A stretch of 31,602 nucleotides of DNA, taken from Thiopontia sp964551545 (GTDB lineage: Bacteria; Pseudomonadota; Gammaproteobacteria; GCF-002020875). The translations under genes were made by a program, and so were the position numbers. Under the pieces are notes generated by a model. That model worked only from the letters and a program-made list of their open reading frames with translations. It was not told where the DNA came from and made no database searches. Shown one piece after another: positions 1 through 8,262 of this stretch. Numbering within the stretch: position 1 is the stretch's first letter; every line of letters starts with the position of its first letter. Location: the NCBI GenBank assembly GCA_964551545.1, contig CAZKCT010000021.1, positions 1 to 31,602 on the forward strand. The letters are read 5' to 3'.

Positions 1-850
1 TAAAGTTGCCGACCCCTTCGCCCTTGGCGAACCAATCCTTGTAGAAGCCGGCCACGGCCAGCGTATCGGGCACATAGACCTGATCAACAAAGGTCTGCAT
101 CTTCTCGATGGTGGACTTGATGGTGAGCAGACCATCCATGTTGAGTGCAGTATTACCGGTATCTGCAGCGCTGATGGCAACGGGTGCACCACCGACGAGG
201 AAGTTGGGGTGAGGGTTCTTGCCACCGAGGATGGCGTGGATCTTCACCACGTCACGCTGCCACTCCAGTGCCTCCAGATAGTGGGCGACCGCCATCAGGT
301 TGGCCTCGGCAGGCAGTTTGTAGGCGGGGTGACCCCAGTAGGCGTTGGAGAAGATGCCGAGCTGTCCGGTCTCGACAAAGCCTTTCACGCGCTTTTGAAT
401 ATCTGAAAAGTAACCGGGTGAGGATTTGGGCCAGCTACTCAGGGACTGGGCCAGTTCGGAGGTGGCCTTGGGGTCGGCACTGAGTGCCGAGACCACATCG
501 ACCCAATCCAGCGCATGCAGATGATAGAAGTGCATGACGTGATCATGGACATACTGGGCACCAATCATCAGGTTACGGATCAGCTGTGCATTGGGCGGAA
601 TCTCCCAATCGAGGGCATCCTCGACCGCACGTACCGAGGCGATGCCATGCACCAGTGTGCAAACACCGCAGATGCGCTGAGTAAAGGCCCAGGCATCACG
701 GGGATCGCGACCTTTGAGAATATTCTCGATGCCACGCACCATCGTCCCGGAGGAGTAGGCTGCACCGATCTTGTCGCCATCCATTTGGGCTTCTATGCGC
801 AAATGACCTTCAATTCTTGTGATGGGGTCTACAACAATACGCTCACTCAT
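1..850 (-). CDS. hynL: [NiFe]-hydrogenase large subunit, Isp-linked (group 1e-like), C-terminus beyond window
   Basis: This is the catalytic subunit that carries the Ni-Fe(CN)2CO centre and splits or forms H2 in the periplasm, riding on the Tat signal of the small subunit. The first 283 residues are visible and open, starting MSERIVVDPITRIEGH, the N-terminal hallmark of large subunits. The proximal Ni-binding motif RICGVC is at residues 59-64 (Cys61, Cys64), followed by TLVHGIAS. The HDHVMHFYHLHALDW stretch and the later KNPHPNFLVGG motif are also family signatures. The distal DPCxxC motif and the processed C-terminal tail lie off the left edge. The ATG at 850 is preceded by a GAGGAGAG ribosome site and sits 10 nt after the 145-aa gene. 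It is the last visible gene of hynS-isp1-isp2-orf-hynL. The family call is firm; the group 1e call rests on the isp1/isp2 neighbours. Confidence 0.96.
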   Translation of the reverse strand, partial: MSERIVVDPITRIEGHLRIEAQMDGDKIGAAYSSGTMVRGIENILKGRDPRDAWAFTQRICGVCTLVHGIASVRAVEDALDWEIPPNAQLIRNLMIGAQYVHDHVMHFYHLHALDWVDVVSALSADPKATSELAQSLSSWPKSSPGYFSDIQKRVKGFVETGQLGIFSNAYWGHPAYKLPAEANLMAVAHYLEALEWQRDVVKIHAILGGKNPHPNFLVGGAPVAISAADTGNTALNMDGLLTIKSTIEKMQTFVDQVYVPDTLAVAGFYKDWFAKGEGVGNF

Positions 851-860
851 GGGGCTCTCC

Positions 861-1298
861 TCATGGTCCGAGATAGTCATTCAAAATATGGTACTGGGCG
901 ATGGTTTCACGGTCGTGTGAATCCTCCTCCGCCTCTGATGCAAGACAGGTGCGAGCCATCCGCGCCTGCATCGCCGCCTTCCAGGCCGGGTTCTTTCCGC
1001 CGCTGCGCACCTGGGGTTCCACTGCAGCCTGCGCTGCACGGGCAACGAAATAACCCGCCTGATCACTCCAATCCCCTTCAGTACCGCAACGGGCATGGGC
1101 CTCCAGACTGGCGGCCTTGGCAAGCTTGAAGGCCTCTTCGATCTCTTGCCCGTCAATCACAGAGTTAACGACCCTCTTGGGGCGCTCATCGGTTGTCAAC
1201 GTAAGGACATTTTCAGTAAAGCAGGCGGCGATCACGCGCTGCTGCTCCAGGTCCAATCCATCCAGTGCCTGTCGGAATTCGGTATCGTTGTTGATCAT
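861..1298 (-). CDS. uncharacterised 145-aa protein inside the hydrogenase structural operon
   Basis: I do not recognise this protein. It is 145 residues, with no signal peptide, no membrane segment and no obvious cofactor motif. There are three scattered cysteines (26, 71, 118). The composition suggests alpha helices: Ala-rich stretches around 57-70 and 84-93, an acidic patch SEAEEDSHDRE at 121-131 and a C-terminal YHILNDYLGP. A segment WSDQAGYFVARAAQAAV (77-93) and WKAAMQARMART (106-117) look like two amphipathic helices. Its ATG overlaps the isp2 stop (ATGA) and it ends 10 nt before hynL, so it is almost certainly translated with the operon. The described hynS-isp1-isp2-hynL operons of purple sulfur bacteria that I know have no gene here. 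A cytoplasmic helper for HynL maturation or for the Isp2 module is possible, but that is inference. Confidence 0.85.
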   Translation of the reverse strand: MINNDTEFRQALDGLDLEQQRVIAACFTENVLTLTTDERPKRVVNSVIDGQEIEEAFKLAKAASLEAHARCGTEGDWSDQAGYFVARAAQAAVEPQVRSGGKNPAWKAAMQARMARTCLASEAEEDSHDRETIAQYHILNDYLGP

Positions 1299-2569
1299 GA
1301 TGCGGGCTCCTTCTCAACCAGATGGTCGGCGACCATTTCGGTCAGCCCAACCACAGGGATATCCATGCCATTCTCTTCCAGCCCCTCTTCCAGGGTGAGA
1401 CGACAGTTGGCGCAGGCGGTAACCAGCGTATCAACCTGCAGCGCATCCAGCTGGGATTTTTTGCGCTTGAATGCCGTGAGTTTCAGCGCCTCTGCACGTT
1501 CATTGGCGCTAACACCACCACCGCCACTGCAGCACCAGTTCATCGTACCGGCATCACTCATCTCGACAAAATTGCTGGCCACCTTGTTCAACAGATAACG
1601 AGGCTGCTCAACCACCCCGCCCTTGCGGGCGATCTGACAGGGGTCGTGATAGGTGAGACGTGCCTCTTCCATCCCCTCTGTCTCGATCAGTCCATCACGG
1701 ACAAACTCATCGAGCACCTCCAGGATATGCTTCACCTCAAAGTTGTAGGGGCGACCAATCAGGTTTGGCCCCTCCCAGCGCACAGCGGTAAAGGCGTGGC
1801 CACACTCGGGGCTGATCACTGTTTTCACGCCGAGTGATTCGGCGGCATCGACAATGCGCGAGACAATCACCTTGGCCAGATCGGAAACCCCAATCTGGAT
1901 GCCACTATTGGTCGCCTCAAAGGCAGTGGATGCAATGGTCCAACTCTTCCCCGCCTGCTTCATGATACGGGCAATGCCTTCCAGGTATTCGGGGAAGTTC
2001 ATGATCTCCATGGAGGAGAGTAGCACCATGTACTCAGCTCCCTGTTTGTCGATATCGACCTTGAGACCTGTATCCTCTTCCAGATGACGGATCTGCGCCT
2101 TCACGGCGGGGAGCTTGACGCCCATTGGGCTACCAATCTCAACCGCTCGTTGGGTGGCCCCAATCAGATCGGGGGGTGCATAACCGGCTGCCGCAAAGCC
2201 CTCACGAATCTTGCGAATCATCCCGGAGACATCATTCCCCACAGGGCAGGCCAGTGAGCAGCGACCACAGAGCGAGCAGCCATCGTAGACGATGGTCTCC
2301 CACTCACGGAAGGTCTCTTCATCAACGGACTTGGAGAGCCCCAGTTTCGCCTTCAGACGCCCCAGCAGGGTGTACTCCTGCTCCCAGATACGGCGCATCG
2401 GCTCAACCTTGTTGATGGGCGTATATTTGGGATCCTCTGTCTCGGTATAGAAGAGGCAGGCCTCGGCGCAGAGACCACAGTGAACGCATGAGCTGAAGAA
2501 GCTGGCAATCGGCGCATCGATTTGCGCCTTGATGAACTGGACGCCTTTCTCAACGGATGGTCTGCTCAT
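1295..2569 (-). CDS. isp2: Isp2, HdrD-like Fe-S/CCG-domain subunit of the hydrogenase
   Basis: This 424-residue protein resembles the heterodisulfide reductase subunit HdrD/DsrK family. It is the cytoplasmic electron-transfer partner of the membrane subunit Isp1. Two [4Fe-4S] motifs are visible near the N-terminus: Cys28, 31, 34, 38 and Cys98, 101, 104, 108 (CSLCGRCSLACPVG). The C-terminal half has CCG-type cysteine motifs, with ECGHAF in the middle and CCSGGGG plus CANC near the end, the kind that hold a non-cubane cluster in Hdr proteins. It starts with an ATG overlapping the isp1 stop by ATGA and has AGGAG upstream. In the known Isp hydrogenases, Isp1-Isp2 link periplasmic H2 chemistry to thiol/sulfur or quinone redox inside the cell. 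The exact acceptor cannot be read from sequence. Confidence 0.93.
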   Translation of the reverse strand: MSRPSVEKGVQFIKAQIDAPIASFFSSCVHCGLCAEACLFYTETEDPKYTPINKVEPMRRIWEQEYTLLGRLKAKLGLSKSVDEETFREWETIVYDGCSLCGRCSLACPVGNDVSGMIRKIREGFAAAGYAPPDLIGATQRAVEIGSPMGVKLPAVKAQIRHLEEDTGLKVDIDKQGAEYMVLLSSMEIMNFPEYLEGIARIMKQAGKSWTIASTAFEATNSGIQIGVSDLAKVIVSRIVDAAESLGVKTVISPECGHAFTAVRWEGPNLIGRPYNFEVKHILEVLDEFVRDGLIETEGMEEARLTYHDPCQIARKGGVVEQPRYLLNKVASNFVEMSDAGTMNWCCSGGGGVSANERAEALKLTAFKRKKSQLDALQVDTLVTACANCRLTLEEGLEENGMDIPVVGLTEMVADHLVEKEPAS

Positions 2570-3213
2570 GATGCAACTCCTCTGCGGCCTGCAAGATAAC
2601 CTTGGTACCAGCGCGCCAGTACAAAACTGAACATATGGGTCAATTTGGTAAACGGCGCGACCACCAGCAACAGCTCAACACTGAGGATATGGAGTGCCAG
2701 CATCAGCGTATAGTCCACCAGCAGATGGTTATAAGCCATGTAGCCGGTCACCATGGGCAGCAGTGTCAACAACCAGACCCAGTAGTCCCCCAAGGTCGAT
2801 ATCTGCTGCAGCACCGGGCTATAGAGGCGCATCAGCAGTGCCACAACTAGTGAGAGGATGGTGACCGCAGTAACCGCATCGACGATCCCGGTTGGCAATC
2901 CTGCCCAACCGACCCCCAGTAACTCAATGTGAGGGCGATAGAGGAAGATCACCACAAAGAGTCCAATGTGAAGGATGTAGCCATTCAGAATCCGCAGCGG
3001 CTCACGCGCAAAGAGCGAGGCGCGAGGCAGTGAGCGGCTAAAGATGGTGCGCATACCACCACTCACACCGCTATCGCGCGGCGCTGAGAGGTCTGGCTTG
3101 CGCCCAAGGCTGAGGATCTCAAACAGCCGCAACACCATGCCAAAGACAAAGATCACCAGTGCCCCGTTAAAGGCAGGGCCGCGCGCCCAGTTCAGCAGCT
3201 CATTGACTTCCAT
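2566..3213 (-). CDS. isp1: Isp1, NarI-like cytochrome b membrane subunit
   Basis: This 215-residue integral membrane protein has about five hydrophobic segments (roughly 15-34, 75-92, 108-128, 143-160 and 166-188). Histidines in or near the helices (82, 163, 175, 193) are candidate haem b ligands. The layout fits the gamma-subunit/NarI-like cytochrome b that carries electrons across the membrane between HynSL and Isp2. I chose the ATG at 3213 because AAGGAG lies 8 nt upstream; the longer reading from a GTG at 3222 would begin inside that ribosome site. The hynS stop is 5 nt upstream, and the gene overlaps isp2 by ATGA. The family is clear from gene order and topology; the individual haem ligands are a guess. 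Confidence 0.92.
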   Translation of the reverse strand: MEVNELLNWARGPAFNGALVIFVFGMVLRLFEILSLGRKPDLSAPRDSGVSGGMRTIFSRSLPRASLFAREPLRILNGYILHIGLFVVIFLYRPHIELLGVGWAGLPTGIVDAVTAVTILSLVVALLMRLYSPVLQQISTLGDYWVWLLTLLPMVTGYMAYNHLLVDYTLMLALHILSVELLLVVAPFTKLTHMFSFVLARWYQGYLAGRRGVAS

Positions 3214-3218
3214 ATCAA

Positions 3219-4334
3219 TCACTCCTTTTTGAGGTCATCTACAGCTATGGTTTCTCGCTCCTCAACCGCCGCTTTCTTCTTGCTCCGATTCATCGCCGCC
3301 GCAGCCGCACCGACCGCAACACCAATTGCACCCGCCTTGAGAACCGACTCGCCCACTTTTCCTTGCGGTACAGAGAGCGCCTCGTAAAAACTACCGGCAT
3401 CCCAGAAGTTGGGTTCCGAACAACCAAGACAGGGGTGACCTGACTCGATGGGGAAGCTGACGCCATCGTTCCACTTCAGGGTAGCACAGGCATTGTGCGT
3501 GGTAGGTCCTTTACAACCCAGCTCATACAGACACCAGCCCTTGCGTGCGCCCTCGTCGTCGAAAGCCTTGGCGAACAGACCTTGATCATAGAAGGTGCGG
3601 CGATAGCAACGATCATGGATATTGTCACCATAGAACGCCTTGGGTCGACCCAGATCGTCCATATCGGGTAGCCGACCAAAGGTGAGGAAGTGAGCAACCG
3701 CGCCGGTCATCACCAGCCCGATCGGTGGACAGCCGGGGACATTCATCACCGGCTTGTCCTTGACCAGCGCACTTACTGGTACCGCTCCGGTCGGGTCAGG
3801 ATTGGCCATTGGCAACCCGCCATAGGCGGCGCAAGTGCCCACCGCCACGACCGCAGCAGCCCCCGCTGCAGCTTCCTCCAGAATATCGATATTGGTTCGT
3901 CCCGCAATGGTGGAGTAGATGCCATTCTCTTTGGTTGGAATGGAGCCATCCACAACCAGCAGATACTTGCCATAATCGGCCTTCATTGCATGCTCTTTTG
4001 CCTCTTCCGCCTGATGGCCCGCTGCCACCTGAAGGGTATGGTGGTAATCCAGCGAGATGAAATCAAAAATCAGGTTTTCAATGGTTGGACTGTAGGAGCG
4101 GGTGATCGACTCGGTACAGCCGGTGCACTCCTGAAAGGAGAGCCAGATCACGGTAGGCCGACGTGCTGCAGCCAGCGCCTTGGCCATCACCTGAGCAGAA
4201 CCGGCGGGCAACGCCAACGCCGATGCCATCGTGGTGCAGAACTTTAGAAAACCTCTTCGGCTGATCCCATGCCGCTGCAAGTGATCTGCAAAGCGCTCTT
4301 GGTTCAACCCCTGTCCATCCATCTCTCTGCTCAT
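3219..4334 (-). CDS. hynS: [NiFe]-hydrogenase small subunit with Tat signal and C-terminal hydrophobic tail
   Basis: This 371-residue Fe-S subunit passes electrons away from the NiFe site. A twin-arginine signal (SRRGFLKF, Arg26-Arg27) is followed by an Ala-rich segment, so the heterodimer is exported folded. Proximal cluster ligands are Cys70, Cys73, Cys168 and Cys202. Distal ligands are His240, Cys243, Cys268 and Cys274. Cys283, Cys302 and Cys305 fit the medial [3Fe-4S] site. After the last cluster there is a Gly/Ala-rich hydrophobic segment (330-349) followed by Arg-Ser-Lys-Lys-Lys, which looks like a membrane anchor with a cytoplasmic end. The ATG at 4334 has AAGGAG 8 nt upstream and is preferred over an in-frame start at 4409, which would lie inside the predicted -35 element. 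It is the first gene of the structural operon. Confidence 0.95.
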   Translation of the reverse strand: MSREMDGQGLNQERFADHLQRHGISRRGFLKFCTTMASALALPAGSAQVMAKALAAARRPTVIWLSFQECTGCTESITRSYSPTIENLIFDFISLDYHHTLQVAAGHQAEEAKEHAMKADYGKYLLVVDGSIPTKENGIYSTIAGRTNIDILEEAAAGAAAVVAVGTCAAYGGLPMANPDPTGAVPVSALVKDKPVMNVPGCPPIGLVMTGAVAHFLTFGRLPDMDDLGRPKAFYGDNIHDRCYRRTFYDQGLFAKAFDDEGARKGWCLYELGCKGPTTHNACATLKWNDGVSFPIESGHPCLGCSEPNFWDAGSFYEALSVPQGKVGESVLKAGAIGVAVGAAAAAMNRSKKKAAVEERETIAVDDLKKE

Positions 4335-4380
4335 GACCGGCTCCTTGTCAAACAACGGAAACAACCACACATCCTCTCCT

Positions 4381-4409
4381 GTTCTACACCTTGGAATAGG
4401 TATTGTCAA
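4381..4409 (-). promoter_or_regulatory. sigma70-type promoter of the hynS-isp1-isp2-orf-hynL operon
   Basis: Read on the minus strand, a perfect -35 TTGACA (4409-4404) is separated by exactly 17 bp from TAGAAC (4386-4381; four of six matches to TATAAT). The run upstream of the -35 is A/T-rich and could act as an UP element. It lies between the hupH stop (4458) and the hynS ATG (4334), leaving a leader of about 40 nt. No -24/-12 sigma54 motif was seen. Confidence 0.6.
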
Positions 4410-4457
4410 ACGCCCCGAGATAATTTTTTTATTACAATAAATTACCGTTTTTGTTGG

Positions 4458-4850
4458 TTATTTTCCTTTCAGGCGCACTACTGCCTGCTCCATCTCCAAA
4501 CGATCGGGCACGATAATTCGAGGAATCTCTGCGATCTCAATCAGTTGCGCCACAACCCGCTCCTCTCCATCTCGATGAGTTACCCACCAGACCCCCGGAA
4601 ATGCGGTCTCCCTGATCTCGCTCTGCCCCATGACATCGAGGGTCATGGTGACCTCCCCTACTCCCAACATCTGCTGCAGATGTTGTCGATCCGCTGCAGA
4701 GAGCGGCAACCCCTGCAGATCGATCTCTCCCCGTGTCCCATCATGCAGATAATGCTCTATCCGAGAACCGATCTCTGCCAGAATTGAGCGAACCATCTCC
4801 GGACTTTCCGGTGACTCTACGGCAACCTCGATCTGATCCAGACCACTCAC
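4458..4850 (-). CDS. hupH: HupH/HyaF-family hydrogenase maturation protein, single-domain form
   Basis: This 130-residue protein matches the HupH C-terminal-type domain. Signatures are a mid-protein GEVTMTLDVMGQSEIRETAFPGVWWV segment (given here only by its key TAFPGVWWV) and a C-terminal IPRIIVPDRLEM. HupH/HyaF proteins help mature the small subunit or protect its clusters. Typical members are about 280 residues with two such domains, so this is a short version. I place the start at the GTG at 4850, with AGGAG 8 nt upstream and a four-base GTGA overlap with the hynD stop; a GTG at 4859 would sit directly on the ribosome site. It is cotranscribed with hynD. The domain is well recognised; the exact role of a one-domain version is not known to me. 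Confidence 0.82.
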   Translation of the reverse strand: MSGLDQIEVAVESPESPEMVRSILAEIGSRIEHYLHDGTRGEIDLQGLPLSAADRQHLQQMLGVGEVTMTLDVMGQSEIRETAFPGVWWVTHRDGEERVVAQLIEIAEIPRIIVPDRLEMEQAVVRLKGK

Positions 4851-5314
4851 TGATCCCACTCCTGCAATAAATTCTGGACCGCCCCGACTGCAGCAGGAAG
4901 CGCGGCCTCTACTGAGGGTGAAAGCGACTCACTCCAGTCAACCTGCTGCGGCTGAATCCCGATGAGTGCACGTGGTGCGGGCAGATCAGCGCTGAGTGCG
5001 GTGATCGAGAGTAGATCCACCAGACTCACCTCATGAACGCTGCTCATCTTTCCACTGCCAATGAAGTGATCCATCGCTTCATCCATAAAGATCTGCAGAT
5101 CACCACTTTTCCCCTGTAGGTTGGCGGCATCGACCACAATCAATCGGTCTGCCTCGGCAATGGGTCCCGCTAGGGTGAAGCTGAGTGTCCCCCCATCCAT
5201 CCACTCCACACCGGGGCGCTCGCCTAGCTGTGCCAGTTGCTCAACCACGCGTACACCAACCCCCTCATCACCCAACAGGGTATTGCCCAGCCCCAGCACC
5301 AGTGTCTTTTTCAT
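4847..5314 (-). CDS. hynD: hydrogenase maturation endopeptidase (HyaD/HybD/HupD family)
   Basis: This 155-residue protease removes the C-terminal tail of the large subunit after nickel insertion. The N-terminus LVLGLGNTLLGDEGVG is diagnostic. Glu17, Asp62 and His94 occupy the positions of the nickel-sensing residues of HybD (Glu16, Asp62, His93). The start is the ATG at 5314, with GGAG upstream; a longer reading frame from 5356 lacks family similarity in its first 14 residues. It is divergent from hupF across a short intergenic region containing an FNR-type palindrome, and is followed with a 4-nt overlap by hupH. The presence of HynD in the cluster makes HynL its likely substrate. Confidence 0.94.
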   Translation of the reverse strand: MKKTLVLGLGNTLLGDEGVGVRVVEQLAQLGERPGVEWMDGGTLSFTLAGPIAEADRLIVVDAANLQGKSGDLQIFMDEAMDHFIGSGKMSSVHEVSLVDLLSITALSADLPAPRALIGIQPQQVDWSESLSPSVEAALPAAVGAVQNLLQEWDQ

Positions 5315-5375
5315 CGCCACTCCAGCGGTTATTTGACTCCAATCACAGAATGGCACAGCAGACCGGAGTTACCCA

Positions 5376-5389
5376 TTGACAAAATTCAA
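5376..5389. promoter_or_regulatory. FNR/DNR-type box TTGA-N6-TCAA between divergent hynD and hupF
   Basis: The 14-mer TTGACAAAATTCAA has both half-sites of the FNR/FixK/DNR family consensus (TTGA-N6-TCAA) intact. It is centred at 5382.5, 68 bp before hynD and 54 bp before hupF. Towards hynD, a site at -41.5 would place the start near 5341, with a weak CATTCT -10 at 5352-5347, compatible with class II activation. Towards hupF it covers the -35. The last gene after hypE encodes a DNR-like regulator, a natural candidate to bind here. Confidence 0.5.
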
Positions 5390-5406
5390 TTTTAACTCAG
5401 TATAGT
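5376..5406 (+). promoter_or_regulatory. possible sigma70 promoter of the hupF-hyp operon
   Basis: A perfect TTGACA (5376-5381) is followed after 19 bp by TATAGT (5401-5406). The spacer is two bases longer than ideal, so an activator or a shifted -10 may be needed. The -35 is the left half of the FNR-type palindrome, so a bound regulator could either block or remodel this promoter. The predicted start is near 5413, about 24 nt before the hupF ATG. Confidence 0.45.
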
Positions 5407-5436
5407 TAAGAAATTTCCGAACAGGTATTCAACCTC

Positions 5437-5676
5437 ATGTGCTTTGGTATTCCAATGCAGATCAAGAAGATCGACCGCTTTATCGCCCACTGCGAGGCCA
5501 AGGGGGCCATGCGCGAGGTCAATCTCTTCATGTTGCAGCATGAAGAGTGGGCTGTTGGTGATTACCTGGTGAGCCATCTTGGACAGGCGATCCAGAAGGT
5601 GACTCCAGAGGAGGCCGAGATCGCCTGGGCACTCTATGATGAGATGCAGGAGAAGATGGTTCCACCCGGTGCATGA
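5437..5676 (+). CDS. hupF: HupF-like HypC-family hydrogenase chaperone
   Basis: This 79-residue protein of the HypC/HupF family begins MCFGIPMQI. Cys2 is the conserved residue that carries the Fe(CN)2CO precursor in HypC proteins. It resembles HupF more than HypC: MC-GIPMQ at the start, a Cys-Glu-Ala-Lys-Gly stretch at 19-23, and a GDYLVSHLGQAIQKVTPEEA segment. A second, classical HypC is encoded further down the same operon (8017). HupF proteins stabilise the large subunit during aerobic maturation and work with HupK, also present here. It is the first gene of the plus-strand operon and its stop overlaps the hypA GTG by 8 nt. The HupF versus HypC split is by motif reading and moderately sure. 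Confidence 0.85.
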   Translation: MCFGIPMQIKKIDRFIAHCEAKGAMREVNLFMLQHEEWAVGDYLVSHLGQAIQKVTPEEAEIAWALYDEMQEKMVPPGA

Positions 5677-6020
5677 GCTCTCCGTCTGTCAGTCGATTCT
5701 CTCTCAGATCGAGTCCATTGCTACTCAGCATGATGCCAGTGCCGTGCGTGTTGTTCACGTACAGATTGGTCCTCTCTCTGGTGTTGAGGCACCCCTGCTG
5801 AAAAACGCCTGGACCATCGCCCGTAGCGGAACCATTGCAGAAGATGCGGCCCTTGAAATCGAGGAGATGCCGATTACCATCCGCTGTAGTCAATGTGGAG
5901 AAGAGAGTGAGGCCAGTGCCAACCGAATGGTCTGCAATCATTGTGGCGAATGGCGCACCCAACTCATTAGCGGTAACGAAATGCTGCTACGCAGCATAGA
6001 GCTGGACAAGGAGAAAACTG

Positions 6021-6028
<8 letters not shown>
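5669..6028 (+). CDS. hypA: nickel chaperone HypA, GTG start
   Basis: This 119-residue nickel and zinc protein delivers Ni together with HypB. The start is GTG at 5669, giving fMet-His-Glu-Leu-Ser. This places His2 and Glu3, the Ni-binding residues, exactly at the N-terminus as the family requires. An ATG at 5636 would bury them behind 11 Arg-rich residues. The zinc site is two CxxC pairs (CSQC and CNHC) near residues 72-75 and 90-93. The gene overlaps hupF by 8 nt and hypB by 8 nt. Confidence 0.93.
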
Positions 6029-6859
<831 letters not shown>

Positions 6860-6860
<1 letters not shown>

Positions 6861-8017
6861 TGATGAATCCAGAGGGCCGTATTGCGATCACCCTGACCCC
6901 AGATGGCCAACGCTTCCGGGTCGCCATCCACTCCAGTCGCCCCCTTCACGCCGCTCAGATTTTTCATGGAAAAAGCATCGCCGAAACCCTTCAAGGGCTC
7001 CCGCTGCTCTTTACCGTCTGTGGTGTTGCTCAGGCAGCAGCAGCCACGCAGGCCTGTGAGCAGGCACTAGGCGTCTCGATCACTGAGAATGTCATATCCA
7101 TCCGCCAACAATTGGTATCCATGGAGACCATTCGAGAACATCTATGGCAGGCCCTTCTGGGTTGGAGCCAATGGCTTCAGCTTTCCACACCGGAACAAGT
7201 GCTCTCGGAGGTGATGGCACTTCAACAACAACTAAGAACCACGCTGACTCAGGACCACTCCCCATTCCAGATTAATCCATCGTTAGCACCTCAAAAATCG
7301 GCCAGCGAGATTCAGCACGCACTATTACAGATCCTGCAACAAGAACTGTTTGGCATCTCTACTGAACAGTGGCTGGCACTGAAAACCCTGGATGATTTAC
7401 GACTATGGAGCAACCAACACTCAACCATTGCTGCACGCACCGTCCGCCAACTCGAATCGAAACAGTGGCGCTCTATTGGGGCTTGTGATCACAAGCCGCT
7501 ACCGACGCTTGATCTCTCCACCCTCAACCAGGCCATGAAACAACGGCCAGCATTTGTTCACAAACCGGAATGGGATGGATCTCCCCATGAGAGCTCTCCC
7601 CTAACCCGCACCCAAAGCCCTCTACTGAAACAGCTCCAACAGTACGATGGAAATGGGCTCCTGACTCGATGTATTGCCCGACTCACGGAACTTGCACAAC
7701 AGGTGGTCGAACTGGGAGAACCAACGCCACCCGAAAAGACGCCTGCATTACAGCCTGGTCTTGGCTTCGGCACTGCTCAGGCAGCTCGCGGGCAACTGAT
7801 CCATCGCGTTGAAATCGATGGGTTGCACATTGCCCGCTATCAGATCCTCGCTCCAACCGAGTGGAACTTCCATCCGCAAGGGGTTGTGGCTCAGGCGCTC
7901 CGTCAGCTTGATCCAACGAATCCTGACTACCGAGAGCAGGCCCACCGTATCATCCATGCTGTTGATCCTTGTGTTGGGTATGACCTGAAGATTGCCGAAA
8001 ATGGAGTGAATCCCTGA
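6860..8017 (+). CDS. hupK: HupK-like hydrogenase assembly scaffold, degenerate large-subunit paralogue
   Basis: This 385-residue protein looks like a worn copy of a hydrogenase large subunit. The CGVC Ni motif has become CGVA (Cys54, Ala57), followed by an Ala-rich helix. The C-terminal DPCxxC motif has become DPCVGY (Cys371, Tyr374). Before it, ARGQLIHRVEIDG and APTEWNFHPQG (about 310-345) match the large-subunit segment that precedes the C-terminal cysteines. With two of the four Ni ligands missing it cannot hold the active site. It fits HupK, proposed as a scaffold or intermediate carrier for the Fe(CN)2CO unit with HupF/HypC. It sits between hypB and hypC with single-base TGATG overlaps on both sides. 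The middle (150-290) is variable and I see no motif there. Confidence 0.8.
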
Positions 8018-8262
8018 TGTGCCTCGCCCTCCCGACCCAAATCATTGAGATCAGTGACGACCGACAATACGGCACAGTCTCACTGGATGGCATCCGTAAA
8101 GAGATCTCGCTGGCACTGCTGGATGAGGTGGCCATTGGAGACTATGTGCTCCTCCATGTTGGCTATGCGCTCAGCAAGGTCAATGAAGCCGAAGCCGAGA
8201 AGACACTAGCCCTCTTCTCCGAGATGGCGGCGTTAGAAGAGCCGGATTCAGCCGCCTCATGA
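8017..8262 (+). CDS. hypC: hydrogenase assembly chaperone HypC
   Basis: This 81-residue HypC has the classical MCLALPTQI start with Cys2, then an EISLALLDEVAIGDYVLLHVGYAL core and a helical C-terminus (VNEAEAEKTLALF). It binds HypD and carries the Fe(CN)2CO moiety to the HynL precursor. The start codon shares one base with the hupK stop (TGATG) and the last four bases overlap the hypD ATG. Being next to hypD, it is the likely HypD partner, while the HupF-like protein at 5437 is the paralogue. Confidence 0.95.
   Translation: MCLALPTQIIEISDDRQYGTVSLDGIRKEISLALLDEVAIGDYVLLHVGYALSKVNEAEAEKTLALFSEMAALEEPDSAAS

Noticed and set aside
515..1129. A 204-codon plus-strand frame over hynL and the 145-aa gene
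   Set aside because: Its product is composition-driven and spans two genes on the other strand with clear starts and overlaps.
4335..4457. Sigma54 (-24/-12) promoter before hynS, as for some hydrogenases
   Set aside because: No TGGCAC-N5-TTGC-like element found; a good TTGACA-17-TAGAAC pair is present instead.
5437..5676. The first hypC-like gene as a redundant duplicate of hypC
   Set aside because: Its sequence diverges strongly from the HypC at 8017 and follows HupF features, so it is a distinct paralogue rather than a recent duplicate.
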